This document shows, one piece after another, positions 17,869-26,541 of a stretch of DNA of 64,000 nucleotides. The stretch is from Serratia rhizosphaerae (GTDB taxonomy: Bacteria > Pseudomonadota > Gammaproteobacteria > Enterobacterales > Enterobacteriaceae). The notes beneath the pieces were generated by a model that searched no databases, was not told where the DNA came from, and saw nothing but the letters and a program-made list of their open reading frames with translations. The DNA is taken from positions 558,001-622,000 of the forward strand of contig NZ_CP041764.1 in the NCBI RefSeq assembly GCF_009817885.1, in the 5' to 3' direction. The position numbers and the translations under genes are program-made. Each line of letters starts with the position of its first letter. Position 1 is the stretch's first letter.

Positions 17869-18531
17869 TTACTGGTGGTGACGCACCGCGCGCAGGAACT
17901 CCTGACGCGTGTTCTGGCTGGACTTGAACAGCCCGCCCAGTGACGTGGTGGTGGTGGCGCTGGTGGCGTCACGGATGCCGCGCGCCTTCACGCAGTAGTG
18001 CACCGCGTCAATGGACACCGCCACGTTGTTGGTGCCAAGCAGCGTTTGCAGCGCGATCAGGATCTGCTGGGTCAGACGCTCCTGCACCTGCGGACGCTGG
18101 GCGAAGAACTGGACGATACGGTTGATCTTGGACAGGCCGATCACCCCGTCTTTCGGGATATAGGCCACGGTGGCCTTACCGTCGATGGTGACAAAATGGT
18201 GTTCGCAGGTGCTGGTCAGGGTGATATCACGCACCGTCACCATTTCATCTACCTTCATTTTGTTTTCAATGACGGTGATCTTCGGGAAATTGGCATAATC
18301 CAGACCGGAAAAGATCTCATCGACATACATCTTGGCGATGCGATGCGGGGTTTCCGCCAGGCTGTCATCGGTCAGATCGAGATTCAGCAGCTGCATGATT
18401 TCCGTCATGTGCTCCTGAATACGCCGTTTACGCGTTTCGCGATCCAGCATTTCACCGCGCAGCGGGGTTTCCAGGCCGCGAGCCTCCAGCGCTGCGTGTA
18501 CCAGAGCCGCTTCTTTACTGAGTGTCGTCAT
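17869..18531 (-). CDS. folE: GTP cyclohydrolase I
   Basis: Converts GTP to 7,8-dihydroneopterin triphosphate, the first step of folate and pterin synthesis, as a cytosolic homodecamer. The 220-residue reading starts at the ATG 18529-18531 behind GGAGA, matching the E. coli start within a residue or two; a longer open frame to 18624 is not needed. Zinc ligands are visible as Cys109 and His112 in STCEHHF and Cys180 in HYCVKARG. The segment from ITLTSTCEHHF to RIVQFF is almost identical to E. coli FolE. Confidence 0.97.
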   Translation of the reverse strand: MTTLSKEAALVHAALEARGLETPLRGEMLDRETRKRRIQEHMTEIMQLLNLDLTDDSLAETPHRIAKMYVDEIFSGLDYANFPKITVIENKMKVDEMVTVRDITLTSTCEHHFVTIDGKATVAYIPKDGVIGLSKINRIVQFFAQRPQVQERLTQQILIALQTLLGTNNVAVSIDAVHYCVKARGIRDATSATTTTSLGGLFKSSQNTRQEFLRAVRHHQ

Positions 18532-18878
18532 TTGTGTGTCTCCAGCAGGTGGCCCTTGCGCAGGCGGCCGGCCGGCCACCCAACGTTCGGGGCTACTCTC
18601 TTTATAACTGCAAGGGTTCCGCATGGCTTCTGTCCGCCAGACTCCGGATGCTGGCGGCTGGCAAACAAACTTTCCTCAGCCGCTTAGCGCACTAAACAGC
18701 AGGGAATAAGAAGCGCAGCCAACGCGCCGGCAACTTGAAAGGAGGAAGAATAGAGCGTGAACCCGATCAAGATTTTGCCCCCACTGTAGAGGAGAGTGAG
18801 ACGTTTATCCAGTGATTGTGTTTCAACCAGCGATGAAAAATCCGCATCTGCCCGGCAGAAATACCTGCCGCCGCTCCC
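18532..18878. other. Intergenic stretch upstream of folE
   Basis: This 347-base gap holds the folE leader and promoter, and past the YbfB/YjiJ-like gene's stop its 3' side. A seven-pair hairpin CCGCCAG/CTGGCGG lies at 18634-18657 in the folE leader. I see no RNA gene, repeat or confident promoter hexamers. Confidence 0.5.
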
Positions 18879-20036
18879 TCACTCCCCCGCCAGCTGGCGT
18901 CGCGCGGCGCGTGCGGGGATTTTGATCACCAGCAGCCCGGCCACCACCAGCCCCAGCGTCGCCACATACAACGCCGGCTCCAGGCTCTGGGTCAGCGCGG
19001 TGGAAAGCGCGGACAGCATCGGCCCAGCCAGTTGGCCGACGGCGTAGCCGGTGGTCAGCAGCCCGGCCATATAGCGGGCATGGTTCGGCGCCAGCTCGCG
19101 GCCGTGCTGAATCGACAGCTGCACCACGCTGAGGAAACCGCCGCCGGTTAACAGTGCCCCCAACAGCAGCCCGCTGACGCCCGGCAGCGCTTCGGCGCAC
19201 AGTACGCCCAGCGCCTGCACCCACAGCGTCAGCGCCAGCCGGCTCTGGGTGGTCAGCCGATGGCGGGTCAGGATGCCGATGATAATCCCCAGCACCGCCG
19301 CGCCGCCGAAAATCGGCCAGACGAACTGGGCGAACAGGCTGCCGGGAAAGCGCGCGGCGGCCATCTGCGACAAAAAGGTCGCCGGCAGAATATAGCCGAA
19401 GCCCGCCAGGCTGTAGCTCCACACCAGCCGTTTCAGCGCCGGCGTCAGCCGCAGCGGCTCCGCTGCCGCCTCGGCGCGCTGCAGCTCTCCCGCACGCGGC
19501 AGACTGAAACTGATGGCGCCGACCAGCATCAGAGCCGCCACGCCGTACAGCAGCCAGGCCTGCGCCGCGCTCAGCGCCAGACTGTGGATGGCCACCGCCA
19601 GCATGCCGCTGATAAAAATTCCCGCGCCGGGGCCGGCGAAGACCGCCGCACTCAGCGCCGGGCGGCCGTAGTGCGCCAGACGCTCGTTGGTCCAGGCCGC
19701 CACCAGCACCATCGCCCAGCCGCTGGCCCAACCGATAACAAAACGCAGCGCGCCGTGCCACACTGCGCCTTCCGCCCATGCCGACAGCAGCGTCAGCGCC
19801 ACCGCGCCCCACACGCCCAGCCACAGGCGGCGTTCAACGTGGCGACTGGCGCGCATCGCGTCATAGGCGCCGCACAGGTAACCCAGATAGTTCAGCGCCG
19901 CCACCAGCCCGGCGCTGGTCAGCGTTAACTGGTGTTCGACAATCATCAGCGGCACCTGCGGCGTAAACGCGAAGCGGCCGATGCCCATTGCTACAATTAA
20001 AGCGATAAAGCCGCTTAAGGCTATTTTGAGCGCCAT
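18879..20036 (-). CDS. YbfB/YjiJ-family MFS transporter
   Basis: A 385-residue 12-helix MFS protein. The N-terminal GRFAFTPQVPLM near residue 20, LNYLGYLCGAYDA near 49 and the later YSLAGFGYILPATFLSQMA are characteristic of the YbfB/YjiJ family. The substrate is unknown for the family. It is divergent from a PtrR-like LysR regulator across a 105-base gap with a 7-bp inverted repeat, so it is a likely regulatory target. The ATG at 20034-20036 is used. Confidence 0.87.
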   Translation of the reverse strand: MALKIALSGFIALIVAMGIGRFAFTPQVPLMIVEHQLTLTSAGLVAALNYLGYLCGAYDAMRASRHVERRLWLGVWGAVALTLLSAWAEGAVWHGALRFVIGWASGWAMVLVAAWTNERLAHYGRPALSAAVFAGPGAGIFISGMLAVAIHSLALSAAQAWLLYGVAALMLVGAISFSLPRAGELQRAEAAAEPLRLTPALKRLVWSYSLAGFGYILPATFLSQMAAARFPGSLFAQFVWPIFGGAAVLGIIIGILTRHRLTTQSRLALTLWVQALGVLCAEALPGVSGLLLGALLTGGGFLSVVQLSIQHGRELAPNHARYMAGLLTTGYAVGQLAGPMLSALSTALTQSLEPALYVATLGLVVAGLLVIKIPARAARRQLAGE

Positions 20037-20047
20037 AACATTATCCC

Positions 20048-20074
20048 GATAGTGAAAAGAAAGTTGCCACTATC
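20048..20074. promoter_or_regulatory. Inverted repeat between divergent MFS and LysR genes
   Basis: GATAGTG (20048-20054), 13 bases, CACTATC (20068-20074): a perfect 7-bp dyad in the 105-base divergent control region. Size and place suit a LysR-type operator controlling both genes. Confidence 0.5.
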
Positions 20075-20141
20075 ATGCCGTCGCATTACACTCACAAAAA
20101 CTGAATAATCATCACAAAGTTGCTTACGAAAAGAGAACGGT

Positions 20142-21032
20142 ATGGATCTGACCCAGCTTCGTATGTTTTGCAGCGTCGCCGAAACCGGCTCTGTCGCCCG
20201 CGCGGCCGAACTGCTGCACCGGGTGCCGTCGAACCTGACCACCCGCCTGCGCCAGCTTGAACAGGAGCTGGGCACCGATCTGTTTATCCGTGAGAAACAG
20301 CGCCTGCGGCTGTCGCCGATGGGGCACAACTTTCTGTGTTACGCCAACCGTATTCTGGCGCTGAGCGAAGAAGCGCTGAGCATCACCCACGCCGGCGAAC
20401 CGGCGGGCACCTTTGCCCTCGGCTCAATGGAAAGCACCGCCGCCACCCGTCTGCCCACCCTGCTGGCCGCTTACCACCAGCGCTATCCCCAGGTTTCCCT
20501 GTCGCTGGTCACCGACACCTCCGGGGAGATTACCGAGCGCGTACGCGCCGGCACCCTGGCGGCGGCGCTGGTGGACGGCCCGCTGCAGCATGACGAACTC
20601 AACGGCTGCATCGCCTTCGCCGAACATATGGTGGTGATTTCCAGCCTTGACCATGCCGATATCCACAGCGCGCAGGACGCGCGCGGAGAGACGCTGTTCG
20701 CCTTCCGCCCCAGCTGCTCCTACCGGCTGCGGTTGGAAGCCTGGTACAAACGCGATGGCGTGCAGCCCGGTCAGGTGATGGAGATCCAGTCCTACCACGC
20801 GATGCTGGCCTGCGTGGCCAGCGGCGCCGGGCTGGCGATGATCCCGCATTCGGTGCTCACCCTGCTGCCCGGCCATGAGCGGGTGAAGGTGCACACGCTG
20901 CCTGATGATATCGCCGAGACCGCCACCTGGCTGCTGTGGCGGCGCGACGCCTTCAGCCCCAACGTGCGCGCGCTGAAACAACTGATTATTGAACTGGCTG
21001 AAATGCCGCAAACACAACATGAACCTGCCTAA
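20142..21032 (+). CDS. LysR-family regulator, PtrR/YneJ-like
   Basis: A 296-residue LTTR. The N-terminal winged helix reads MDLTQLRMFCSVAETGSVAR and then HRVPSNLTTRLRQLEQELG; HRVPSNLTTRLRQLE is the same as in E. coli PtrR (YneJ) as I recall it. The periplasmic-binding-like effector domain follows from about residue 90. It is divergent from a transporter and lies 31 bases upstream of frmA on the same strand, so it may be co-transcribed with frmAB. E. coli controls frmAB with FrmR instead. The effector is unknown. Confidence 0.88.
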   Translation: MDLTQLRMFCSVAETGSVARAAELLHRVPSNLTTRLRQLEQELGTDLFIREKQRLRLSPMGHNFLCYANRILALSEEALSITHAGEPAGTFALGSMESTAATRLPTLLAAYHQRYPQVSLSLVTDTSGEITERVRAGTLAAALVDGPLQHDELNGCIAFAEHMVVISSLDHADIHSAQDARGETLFAFRPSCSYRLRLEAWYKRDGVQPGQVMEIQSYHAMLACVASGAGLAMIPHSVLTLLPGHERVKVHTLPDDIAETATWLLWRRDAFSPNVRALKQLIIELAEMPQTQHEPA

Positions 21033-21063
21033 CCCTTTACCCAAGATCACTGAGGAGACGATG

Positions 21064-22191
21064 ATGGAGATGATCAAAACCCGCGCGGCCGTAGCCTGGG
21101 GCCCCAACCAACCGCTGAAGATCGAAGAAGTCGATCTGATGCCGCCGCAAAAAGGCGAGGTGCTGGTGCGGATCGTCGCCAGCGGCGTCTGTCATACCGA
21201 CGCCTATACGCTGTCCGGCAAAGATCCGGAAGGCGTCTTCCCGGCGATCCTCGGCCATGAGGGCGGCGGCGTGGTCGAGGCGGTCGGCGAAGGCGTCACC
21301 AGCGTCGCCGTCGGCGATCACGTGATTCCGCTCTACACGCCGGAATGCGGCGAGTGTAAGTTCTGTAAATCCGGCAAGACCAACCTGTGCCAGGCGATCC
21401 GCACCACCCAGGGCAAGGGCCTGATGCCGGACGGCACCACCCGCTTCTTTAAAGACGGCCAGCCGATCTTCCACTATATGGGCACCTCCACCTTCTCCGA
21501 GTACACCGTAGTGCCGGAAATCTCACTGGCGAAAATCAGCAAAGAAGCGCCGCTGGAAGAAGTGTGCCTGCTGGGCTGCGGCGTCACCACCGGTATGGGC
21601 GCGGTCATCAACACCGCCAACGTTCAGCCGGGTGATACGGTCGCCATTTTCGGCCTCGGCGGCATCGGCCTGTCGGCGATTATCGGCGCGCAGATGGCCG
21701 GCGCCGGCCGCATTATCGGCATCGACATCAACACCAGCAAATTCGATCTGGCGCGCAAGCTGGGCGCCACCGATCTGATCAACCCGCAGGATTATGACAA
21801 GCCGATTCAAGAAGTGATCGTCGAGCTGACCGACGGCGGCGTGGACTTCTCCTTTGAGTGCATCGGCAACGTTAACGTGATGCGTTCCGCACTGGAGTGC
21901 TGCCACAAAGGCTGGGGCGAATCGGTGATTATCGGCGTGGCCGGCGCCGGTGAAGAGATCGCCACCCGTCCCTTCCAGCTGGTGACCGGGCGCGTCTGGC
22001 GCGGCTCTGCATTCGGCGGCGTCAAAGGCCGTTCGCAGCTGCCGGGCATCGTGCAGCGCTACCTGGACGGCGAATTTGCACTGAACGACTTTATCACCCA
22101 CACCATGCCGCTGGAGCAGATTAACGACGCCTTCGATCTGATGCACGAAGGCAAATCGATCCGTTCCGTGGTGCATTTCGCTAAGCGCTGA
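21064..22191 (+). CDS. frmA: S-(hydroxymethyl)glutathione dehydrogenase (class III ADH)
   Basis: Oxidises S-hydroxymethylglutathione, the spontaneous adduct of formaldehyde and glutathione, to S-formylglutathione with NAD+. It also has S-nitrosoglutathione reductase activity in the family. The 375 residues include the catalytic zinc motif GVCHTD, GHEGGG, and the structural zinc cysteines CGECKFCKSGKTNLC near residue 96. The Rossmann GLGGIGL is near 200. A GAGGAG site at 21052-21057 supports the ATG at 21064; 21061 is an alternative. It is followed after 19 bases by the S-formylglutathione hydrolase, completing the pathway. Confidence 0.95.
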   Translation: MEMIKTRAAVAWGPNQPLKIEEVDLMPPQKGEVLVRIVASGVCHTDAYTLSGKDPEGVFPAILGHEGGGVVEAVGEGVTSVAVGDHVIPLYTPECGECKFCKSGKTNLCQAIRTTQGKGLMPDGTTRFFKDGQPIFHYMGTSTFSEYTVVPEISLAKISKEAPLEEVCLLGCGVTTGMGAVINTANVQPGDTVAIFGLGGIGLSAIIGAQMAGAGRIIGIDINTSKFDLARKLGATDLINPQDYDKPIQEVIVELTDGGVDFSFECIGNVNVMRSALECCHKGWGESVIIGVAGAGEEIATRPFQLVTGRVWRGSAFGGVKGRSQLPGIVQRYLDGEFALNDFITHTMPLEQINDAFDLMHEGKSIRSVVHFAKR

Positions 22192-22210
22192 GCAGGGAGG
22201 CGAATTGATT

Positions 22211-23053
22211 ATGACGACGTCACTCGAACTGCTTGAAGAACACCGAATGTTCGGCGGCTGGCAGCAACGCTACCGTCATACGGCGCAGACCCTGAACTGC
22301 CCGATGACCTTCAGCATCTACCTGCCGCCGCCGCGTGATGACAACCCGCCGCCGGTGCTGTACTGGCTGTCGGGGCTGACCTGCAACGACGAGAACTTCA
22401 CCCTGAAAGCCGGCGCGCAGCGCATCGCCGCCGAGCTGGGGCTGGTGCTGGTGATGGCCGATACCAGCCCGCGCGGCGACGACGTGCCGGACGACGAAGG
22501 CTACGACCTCGGCCAGGGCGCCGGGTTCTACCTCAACGCCACCCAGGCGCCGTGGGATCGTCACTTCCGCATGTATGACTACATCAGCGAGGAGCTGCCG
22601 GCGCTGATCCGTCAGCACTTCAGCATCAGCGATCGCCAGTCGATCTTCGGCCACTCGATGGGCGGCCACGGCGCGCTGATTATGGCGCTGCGCAACCCGC
22701 AGCGTTACCGCTCCGCCTCGGCGTTTGCGCCGATCGTCAACCCTTGTCAGGTGCCGTGGGGGCGTCGCGCCTTCCGCGCCTATCTGGGCGATGACGAAAG
22801 CCAGTGGCTGCAATACGACAGCTGCCACCTGCTGGCTAGCGGTGCGGAAAAGCTGCCGGTGCTGGTCGATCAGGGAGACGACGATCAGTTCCTGGCGGAT
22901 CAGCTGCAGCCGGCCAAGCTGGCCGAACTGGCGCGCCAGCGCGACTGGCCGCTGACGCTGCGCATCCAGCCGGGCTACGATCACAGCTACTTCACCATCG
23001 CCACCTTTATCGAAGACCACCTGCGCTTCCACGCCGAACACCTGTTCCGCTGA
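22211..23053 (+). CDS. frmB: S-formylglutathione hydrolase
   Basis: Hydrolyses S-formylglutathione to formate and glutathione, the second step of formaldehyde detoxification. It is a 280-residue alpha/beta hydrolase with the nucleophile Ser149 in GHSMGGHGA, Asp in the LVDQGDDDQFL segment and His in GYDHSYF. The YWLSGLTCNDENF stretch near residue 51 is the family's oxyanion-side signature. The start is set at ATG 22211 with AGGGAGG ten bases upstream; a TTG six bases earlier is possible. Proximity to folE suggests it is the positional counterpart of E. coli yeiG. Confidence 0.94.
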   Translation: MTTSLELLEEHRMFGGWQQRYRHTAQTLNCPMTFSIYLPPPRDDNPPPVLYWLSGLTCNDENFTLKAGAQRIAAELGLVLVMADTSPRGDDVPDDEGYDLGQGAGFYLNATQAPWDRHFRMYDYISEELPALIRQHFSISDRQSIFGHSMGGHGALIMALRNPQRYRSASAFAPIVNPCQVPWGRRAFRAYLGDDESQWLQYDSCHLLASGAEKLPVLVDQGDDDQFLADQLQPAKLAELARQRDWPLTLRIQPGYDHSYFTIATFIEDHLRFHAEHLFR

Positions 23054-23062
23054 TGCGCCGGC

Positions 23063-23089
23063 CGCCGCCCCGTCCGGGGCGGCGTTATT
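23063..23089. terminator. Terminator between frmB and gsiD
   Basis: Nine-pair perfect GC stem CGCCGCCCC/GGGGCGGCG with a 4-base loop and a short TTATT tail, between convergent genes. Confidence 0.7.
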
Positions 23090-23098
23090 CCTGCCGCC

Positions 23099-24010
23099 TT
23101 ACCCTTTCAGCTTCGGATCCAGCGCGTCGCGCAGGCCGTCACCCAACAGGTTAAACGCCAGCACGGTCAGAAAAATCGCCAGACTGGGGAAGATCGCCAC
23201 GTGCGGCGCGATCACCATATCGGCGCGCGCCTCATTCAGCATCGCCCCCCACTCCGGCGTCGGCGGCTGCGCGCCCAGCCCGAGAAACGACAGGCTGGCG
23301 GCGCTAATGATCGAGGTGCCGATGCGCATGGTGAAATAGACCACGATCGACGAGAGGGTGCCGGGCAGAATATGCCGCAGCAAAATGGTGCGGTCAGAGG
23401 CGCCGATACTGCGCGCCGACTCGATATAGGTCAGCCGCTTCAGCACCAGCGTATTGCCGCGCACCAGCCGGGCAAACGCCGGAATGCTGAAAATCGCCAC
23501 CGCCACGATCACGTTGGTCATGCCGCTGCCCATCACCGCCACCACGCCGATCGCCAGCAAAATACCCGGAAAGGCGAACAGCACGTCGCTGATGCGCATT
23601 ACAATGCGGTCCCACCAGCCCTCGTAATAGCCGGCCAGCAGCCCCAGCACGGTGCCGATCGCGCCGCCGGCCAGCACGGAAAACACGCCGGCGGCCAGCG
23701 AAATGCGGGCGCCGATCAGCACCCGGCTGAAGATATCGCGCCCCAGCGAATCCACCCCCAGCCAGTGCACCAGCGACGGCCCTTCGTTCAGCCGGTCGTA
23801 ATCGAAATAGTTTTCGGCGTCATAGGGCGCCAGCCAGGGCGCAAACAGCGCCGCCGCCACCAGCAGCAGCACGAACAGCCCGGCAAGCAGCGCCACGCGC
23901 TGACGGCGGAAACGCCGCCAAAACTCGTGCCAGGGAGTGCGCACCGCGTGCGGATCAAGCTGCGGCATCGCCTTGAGCGCGGCATTGCGTCGCCAGTTAA
24001 TCATGCGCAT
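23099..24010 (-). CDS. gsiD: Glutathione ABC importer permease GsiD
   Basis: One of the two inner-membrane permeases of the glutathione importer, about 303 residues with six helices and the BPD-type EAA loop (SARSIGASDRTILLRHILPG). Near-colinear with E. coli GsiD, including TPWHEFWRRFRRQ near residue 28 and SFLGLGAQPPTPEWGAMLNE. The start is placed at ATG 24010 by alignment with E. coli; an ATG six bases on (24004) is better spaced from the GAGG site. It lies two bases after gsiC and is the last gene of the operon. Confidence 0.94.
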   Translation of the reverse strand: MRMINWRRNAALKAMPQLDPHAVRTPWHEFWRRFRRQRVALLAGLFVLLLVAAALFAPWLAPYDAENYFDYDRLNEGPSLVHWLGVDSLGRDIFSRVLIGARISLAAGVFSVLAGGAIGTVLGLLAGYYEGWWDRIVMRISDVLFAFPGILLAIGVVAVMGSGMTNVIVAVAIFSIPAFARLVRGNTLVLKRLTYIESARSIGASDRTILLRHILPGTLSSIVVYFTMRIGTSIISAASLSFLGLGAQPPTPEWGAMLNEARADMVIAPHVAIFPSLAIFLTVLAFNLLGDGLRDALDPKLKG

Positions 24011-24012
24011 CC

Positions 24013-24933
24013 TCACTGGTAACGTATCGCCGGGTTAATCGCCGCATACAGCATGTCCACCAACAGGTTAATCAAAATAAACTCCAGCGAGAACAGCAGC
24101 ACCTCGGCCTGAATCACCGGGTAGTCGCGCATCTCCACCGAATCCACCAGCAACCGCCCCAAACCGGGCCAGTTGAAGACCTTTTCCACCACGATCGAAC
24201 CGCCCAGCAGAAAACCAAACTGCAGCCCCATCATGGTCACCACCGGGATCATCGCGTTGCGCAGCCCGTGTTTAATCACTACCCGGCTTTCACGCACCCC
24301 TTTGGCGCGCGCGGTGCGCATATAGTCTTCCTGCATCACCTCAACGAACGACGCGCGGGTAAAGCGCGCCATCACCGCGGCCACCGCCGCCCCCAGCGTG
24401 ATCGACGGCAGAATATAGTGCCGCCAGCTGTCGGCGCCCACCGTCGGCAGCCAGCCCAGATCGACGGAAAAGATCTGCATCAGCAGCATGCCGAGCGCGA
24501 ACGCCGGAAAAGAGATGCCGGACACCGCCAGCGTCATGCCCAGACGATCCGGCCAGCGGTTGCGCCAGACGGCGGACGCCACGCCGATCGCCATGCCGAA
24601 GATCACCGCCCACGCCATACTGGCGACGGTCAGCCAGAAGGTCGGCATAAAGCGCGTGGCGATCTCTTCGCTCACCGGCCGTTTCGACACCATCGAATGG
24701 CCGAAGTCGCCCTGCAGCGCGTTGATAAAAAAGTGCGCGAACTGCTGCGGCAACGGCTTGTCCAGCCCCAGATCCTGACGCACCAGCTGCACCACCGCCT
24801 CGTCGGCGTCCGGGCCGGCCGCCAGCCGCGCCGGATCGCCCGGCAGCAGATGCACGAACAGAAAGACCAGCACCGCGACGATCAGCAGCGTCGGGATCAG
24901 CCCCAACAGTCGTTTAATAAAATAATTCAGCAT
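24013..24933 (-). CDS. gsiC: Glutathione ABC importer permease GsiC
   Basis: Partner permease of GsiD, 306 residues, six helices. It begins MLNYFIKRLLGLIPTLLIV as in E. coli GsiC and carries the EAA loop TARAKGVRESRVVIKHGLRN near residue 210. The ATG at 24931-24933 is chosen over an upstream in-frame codon that would add five residues. It follows gsiB by 56 bases and is tightly linked to gsiD. It works in the membrane with GsiA ATPase and the periplasmic receptor GsiB. Confidence 0.94.
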   Translation of the reverse strand: MLNYFIKRLLGLIPTLLIVAVLVFLFVHLLPGDPARLAAGPDADEAVVQLVRQDLGLDKPLPQQFAHFFINALQGDFGHSMVSKRPVSEEIATRFMPTFWLTVASMAWAVIFGMAIGVASAVWRNRWPDRLGMTLAVSGISFPAFALGMLLMQIFSVDLGWLPTVGADSWRHYILPSITLGAAVAAVMARFTRASFVEVMQEDYMRTARAKGVRESRVVIKHGLRNAMIPVVTMMGLQFGFLLGGSIVVEKVFNWPGLGRLLVDSVEMRDYPVIQAEVLLFSLEFILINLLVDMLYAAINPAIRYQ

Positions 24934-24989
24934 CACAGATTCCAGCAACAGCCGGGGCGCAGGGGCAAACCGCGCCCCTGCGCCGCACG

Positions 24990-26522
24990 TTATTTCAGAT
25001 CGGCGTCGTCAAAGCTGAACGAGGTGTCCGGCATCACGTAGAACCCGCTCAGCTGCTTGCTGTTCGCCGACAGCAGACGCTCGGTCGCCAGGAAAATCCA
25101 CGGCGCGTCGGCCCAGATGCGATCCTGCGCGTCCTTATACAGTTGCTGCTTTTTGCTGCGGTCGGTGGTCGCCAGCGCATCGCTCAAGTCCTTATCCACC
25201 TGCGGATTGCTGTAAAACGCGGTGTTGAACTGTTTCGGCGGCGCCGCCTGGCTGGCAAACAGCGGCGACAGCGCCCAGTCCGCCTCGCCGGTGGAAGCCG
25301 ACCAGCCGGTATAGAACATCCGCACGCCGGTGTCCTTCACCCCGACGCTCTCCACCTGCGCCGCACGCTGGCCGGCGTCCATCGCGGTGACCTTCACCTT
25401 CACGCCCACCTGCGCCAGCTGCTGCTGGGTAAACTGCAGCACCTTCTGCGCGGTGCTGTGGTTATGGGATGACCACAGCGTGGTGCTGAAACCGTTCGGG
25501 TAACCGGCCTCTTTCAGCAGTTCGCGCGCCTTGGCCGGGTCATACGGCCACGGCTGATAGCGGGCGGCGAAGTCGATGGTCGGCGGCAGCGGCCCCTGCG
25601 CCGGCGCGGCATAGCCGGCAAAGGCCACCTTGATCAGCGCCTCTTTGTTGATGGCATAGTTCAGCGCCTGACGCACCTTCGGGTTATCGAACGGCTTTTG
25701 CGTCACATTCATGCTGATGTAACGCTGCTGGATCGACGGCGCGACCACCAGATTGAGCTTGGCGTTTTTCTCCAGCACCTTGGCCTGCTCGTACGGGATC
25801 GGGAACGCAAAGTCGGCCTCGCCGGTTTGCAGCATCGCCGCGCGGGTGTTGTTATCCACCACCGGACGCCAGGTGATGCTGTCCAGCTTCGGCTGCCCCG
25901 CCTTCCAGTAGCCGGCAAATTTCTTCACTTTAACGAAGTCGGTCTGGTTCCAGGTTTCAAACTGGTAAGGGCCGGTGCCCACCGGATGGAAACCGATCTG
26001 TTTGCCGTACTGCTTCAGCGCCGCCGGCGAGATCATCGCCGCCGCCGGGTGCGCCAGGTTGTTGATAAACGCCGAGAATTGCGTCTTCAGCACGATCTTC
26101 ACCGTCAGCGGATCGACCACCTCGGTCTTGTCGATCATCTTAAACAGGTTATAGCGCTTGAGGTGGCTGTCCGGATTGCTGGCGCGGTCCAGGTTCGCCT
26201 TCACCGCCTCAGCGTTAAAGTCAGTGCCGTCGTGGAACTTCACCCCCGGATGCAGCTTGATGGTATAGCTCAGGCCGTCGTCGCTGACCTGATAGCCGTC
26301 CGCCAGCACGTTGACCAGCTTCATATCCTTATCAAAACCGAACAGCCCCTGATAAAACGACTTCGCCACCGCCTGCGACAGCGTGTCGTTGGCGTCGTAA
26401 GGGTCGAGCGAGGTGAAATTGGACGCCACGGCGATCACCGCATCCTTCGCCGCCCACGCCGGGCTGCTGCCGACCGCGGCCAGCAGCACGGCAACGGCCA
26501 ATACACTACGTTTCTGAGTCAT
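24990..26522 (-). CDS. gsiB: Glutathione-binding periplasmic protein GsiB
   Basis: Periplasmic receptor of the dipeptide/nickel receptor class that delivers glutathione to GsiCD. It is 510 residues with a clear signal peptide (MTQKRSVLAVAVLLAAVGSS, cleavage near PAWA-AKD) and then NFTSLDPYDANDTLSQAVAK. The AGGAG ribosome-binding site sets the start at 26522; the open frame extends 54 codons further upstream into gsiA but is not coding. Similarity to E. coli GsiB runs to the C-terminal MPDTSFSFDDADLK. Confidence 0.95.
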   Translation of the reverse strand: MTQKRSVLAVAVLLAAVGSSPAWAAKDAVIAVASNFTSLDPYDANDTLSQAVAKSFYQGLFGFDKDMKLVNVLADGYQVSDDGLSYTIKLHPGVKFHDGTDFNAEAVKANLDRASNPDSHLKRYNLFKMIDKTEVVDPLTVKIVLKTQFSAFINNLAHPAAAMISPAALKQYGKQIGFHPVGTGPYQFETWNQTDFVKVKKFAGYWKAGQPKLDSITWRPVVDNNTRAAMLQTGEADFAFPIPYEQAKVLEKNAKLNLVVAPSIQQRYISMNVTQKPFDNPKVRQALNYAINKEALIKVAFAGYAAPAQGPLPPTIDFAARYQPWPYDPAKARELLKEAGYPNGFSTTLWSSHNHSTAQKVLQFTQQQLAQVGVKVKVTAMDAGQRAAQVESVGVKDTGVRMFYTGWSASTGEADWALSPLFASQAAPPKQFNTAFYSNPQVDKDLSDALATTDRSKKQQLYKDAQDRIWADAPWIFLATERLLSANSKQLSGFYVMPDTSFSFDDADLK

Positions 26523-26541
26523 GTTGCTTTTCTCCTGGGAG

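Noticed and set aside
18801..18825. MetJ box upstream of folE
   Set aside because: AGACGTTT is one base off the consensus, but no second tandem box is present, so a MetJ site is not supported.
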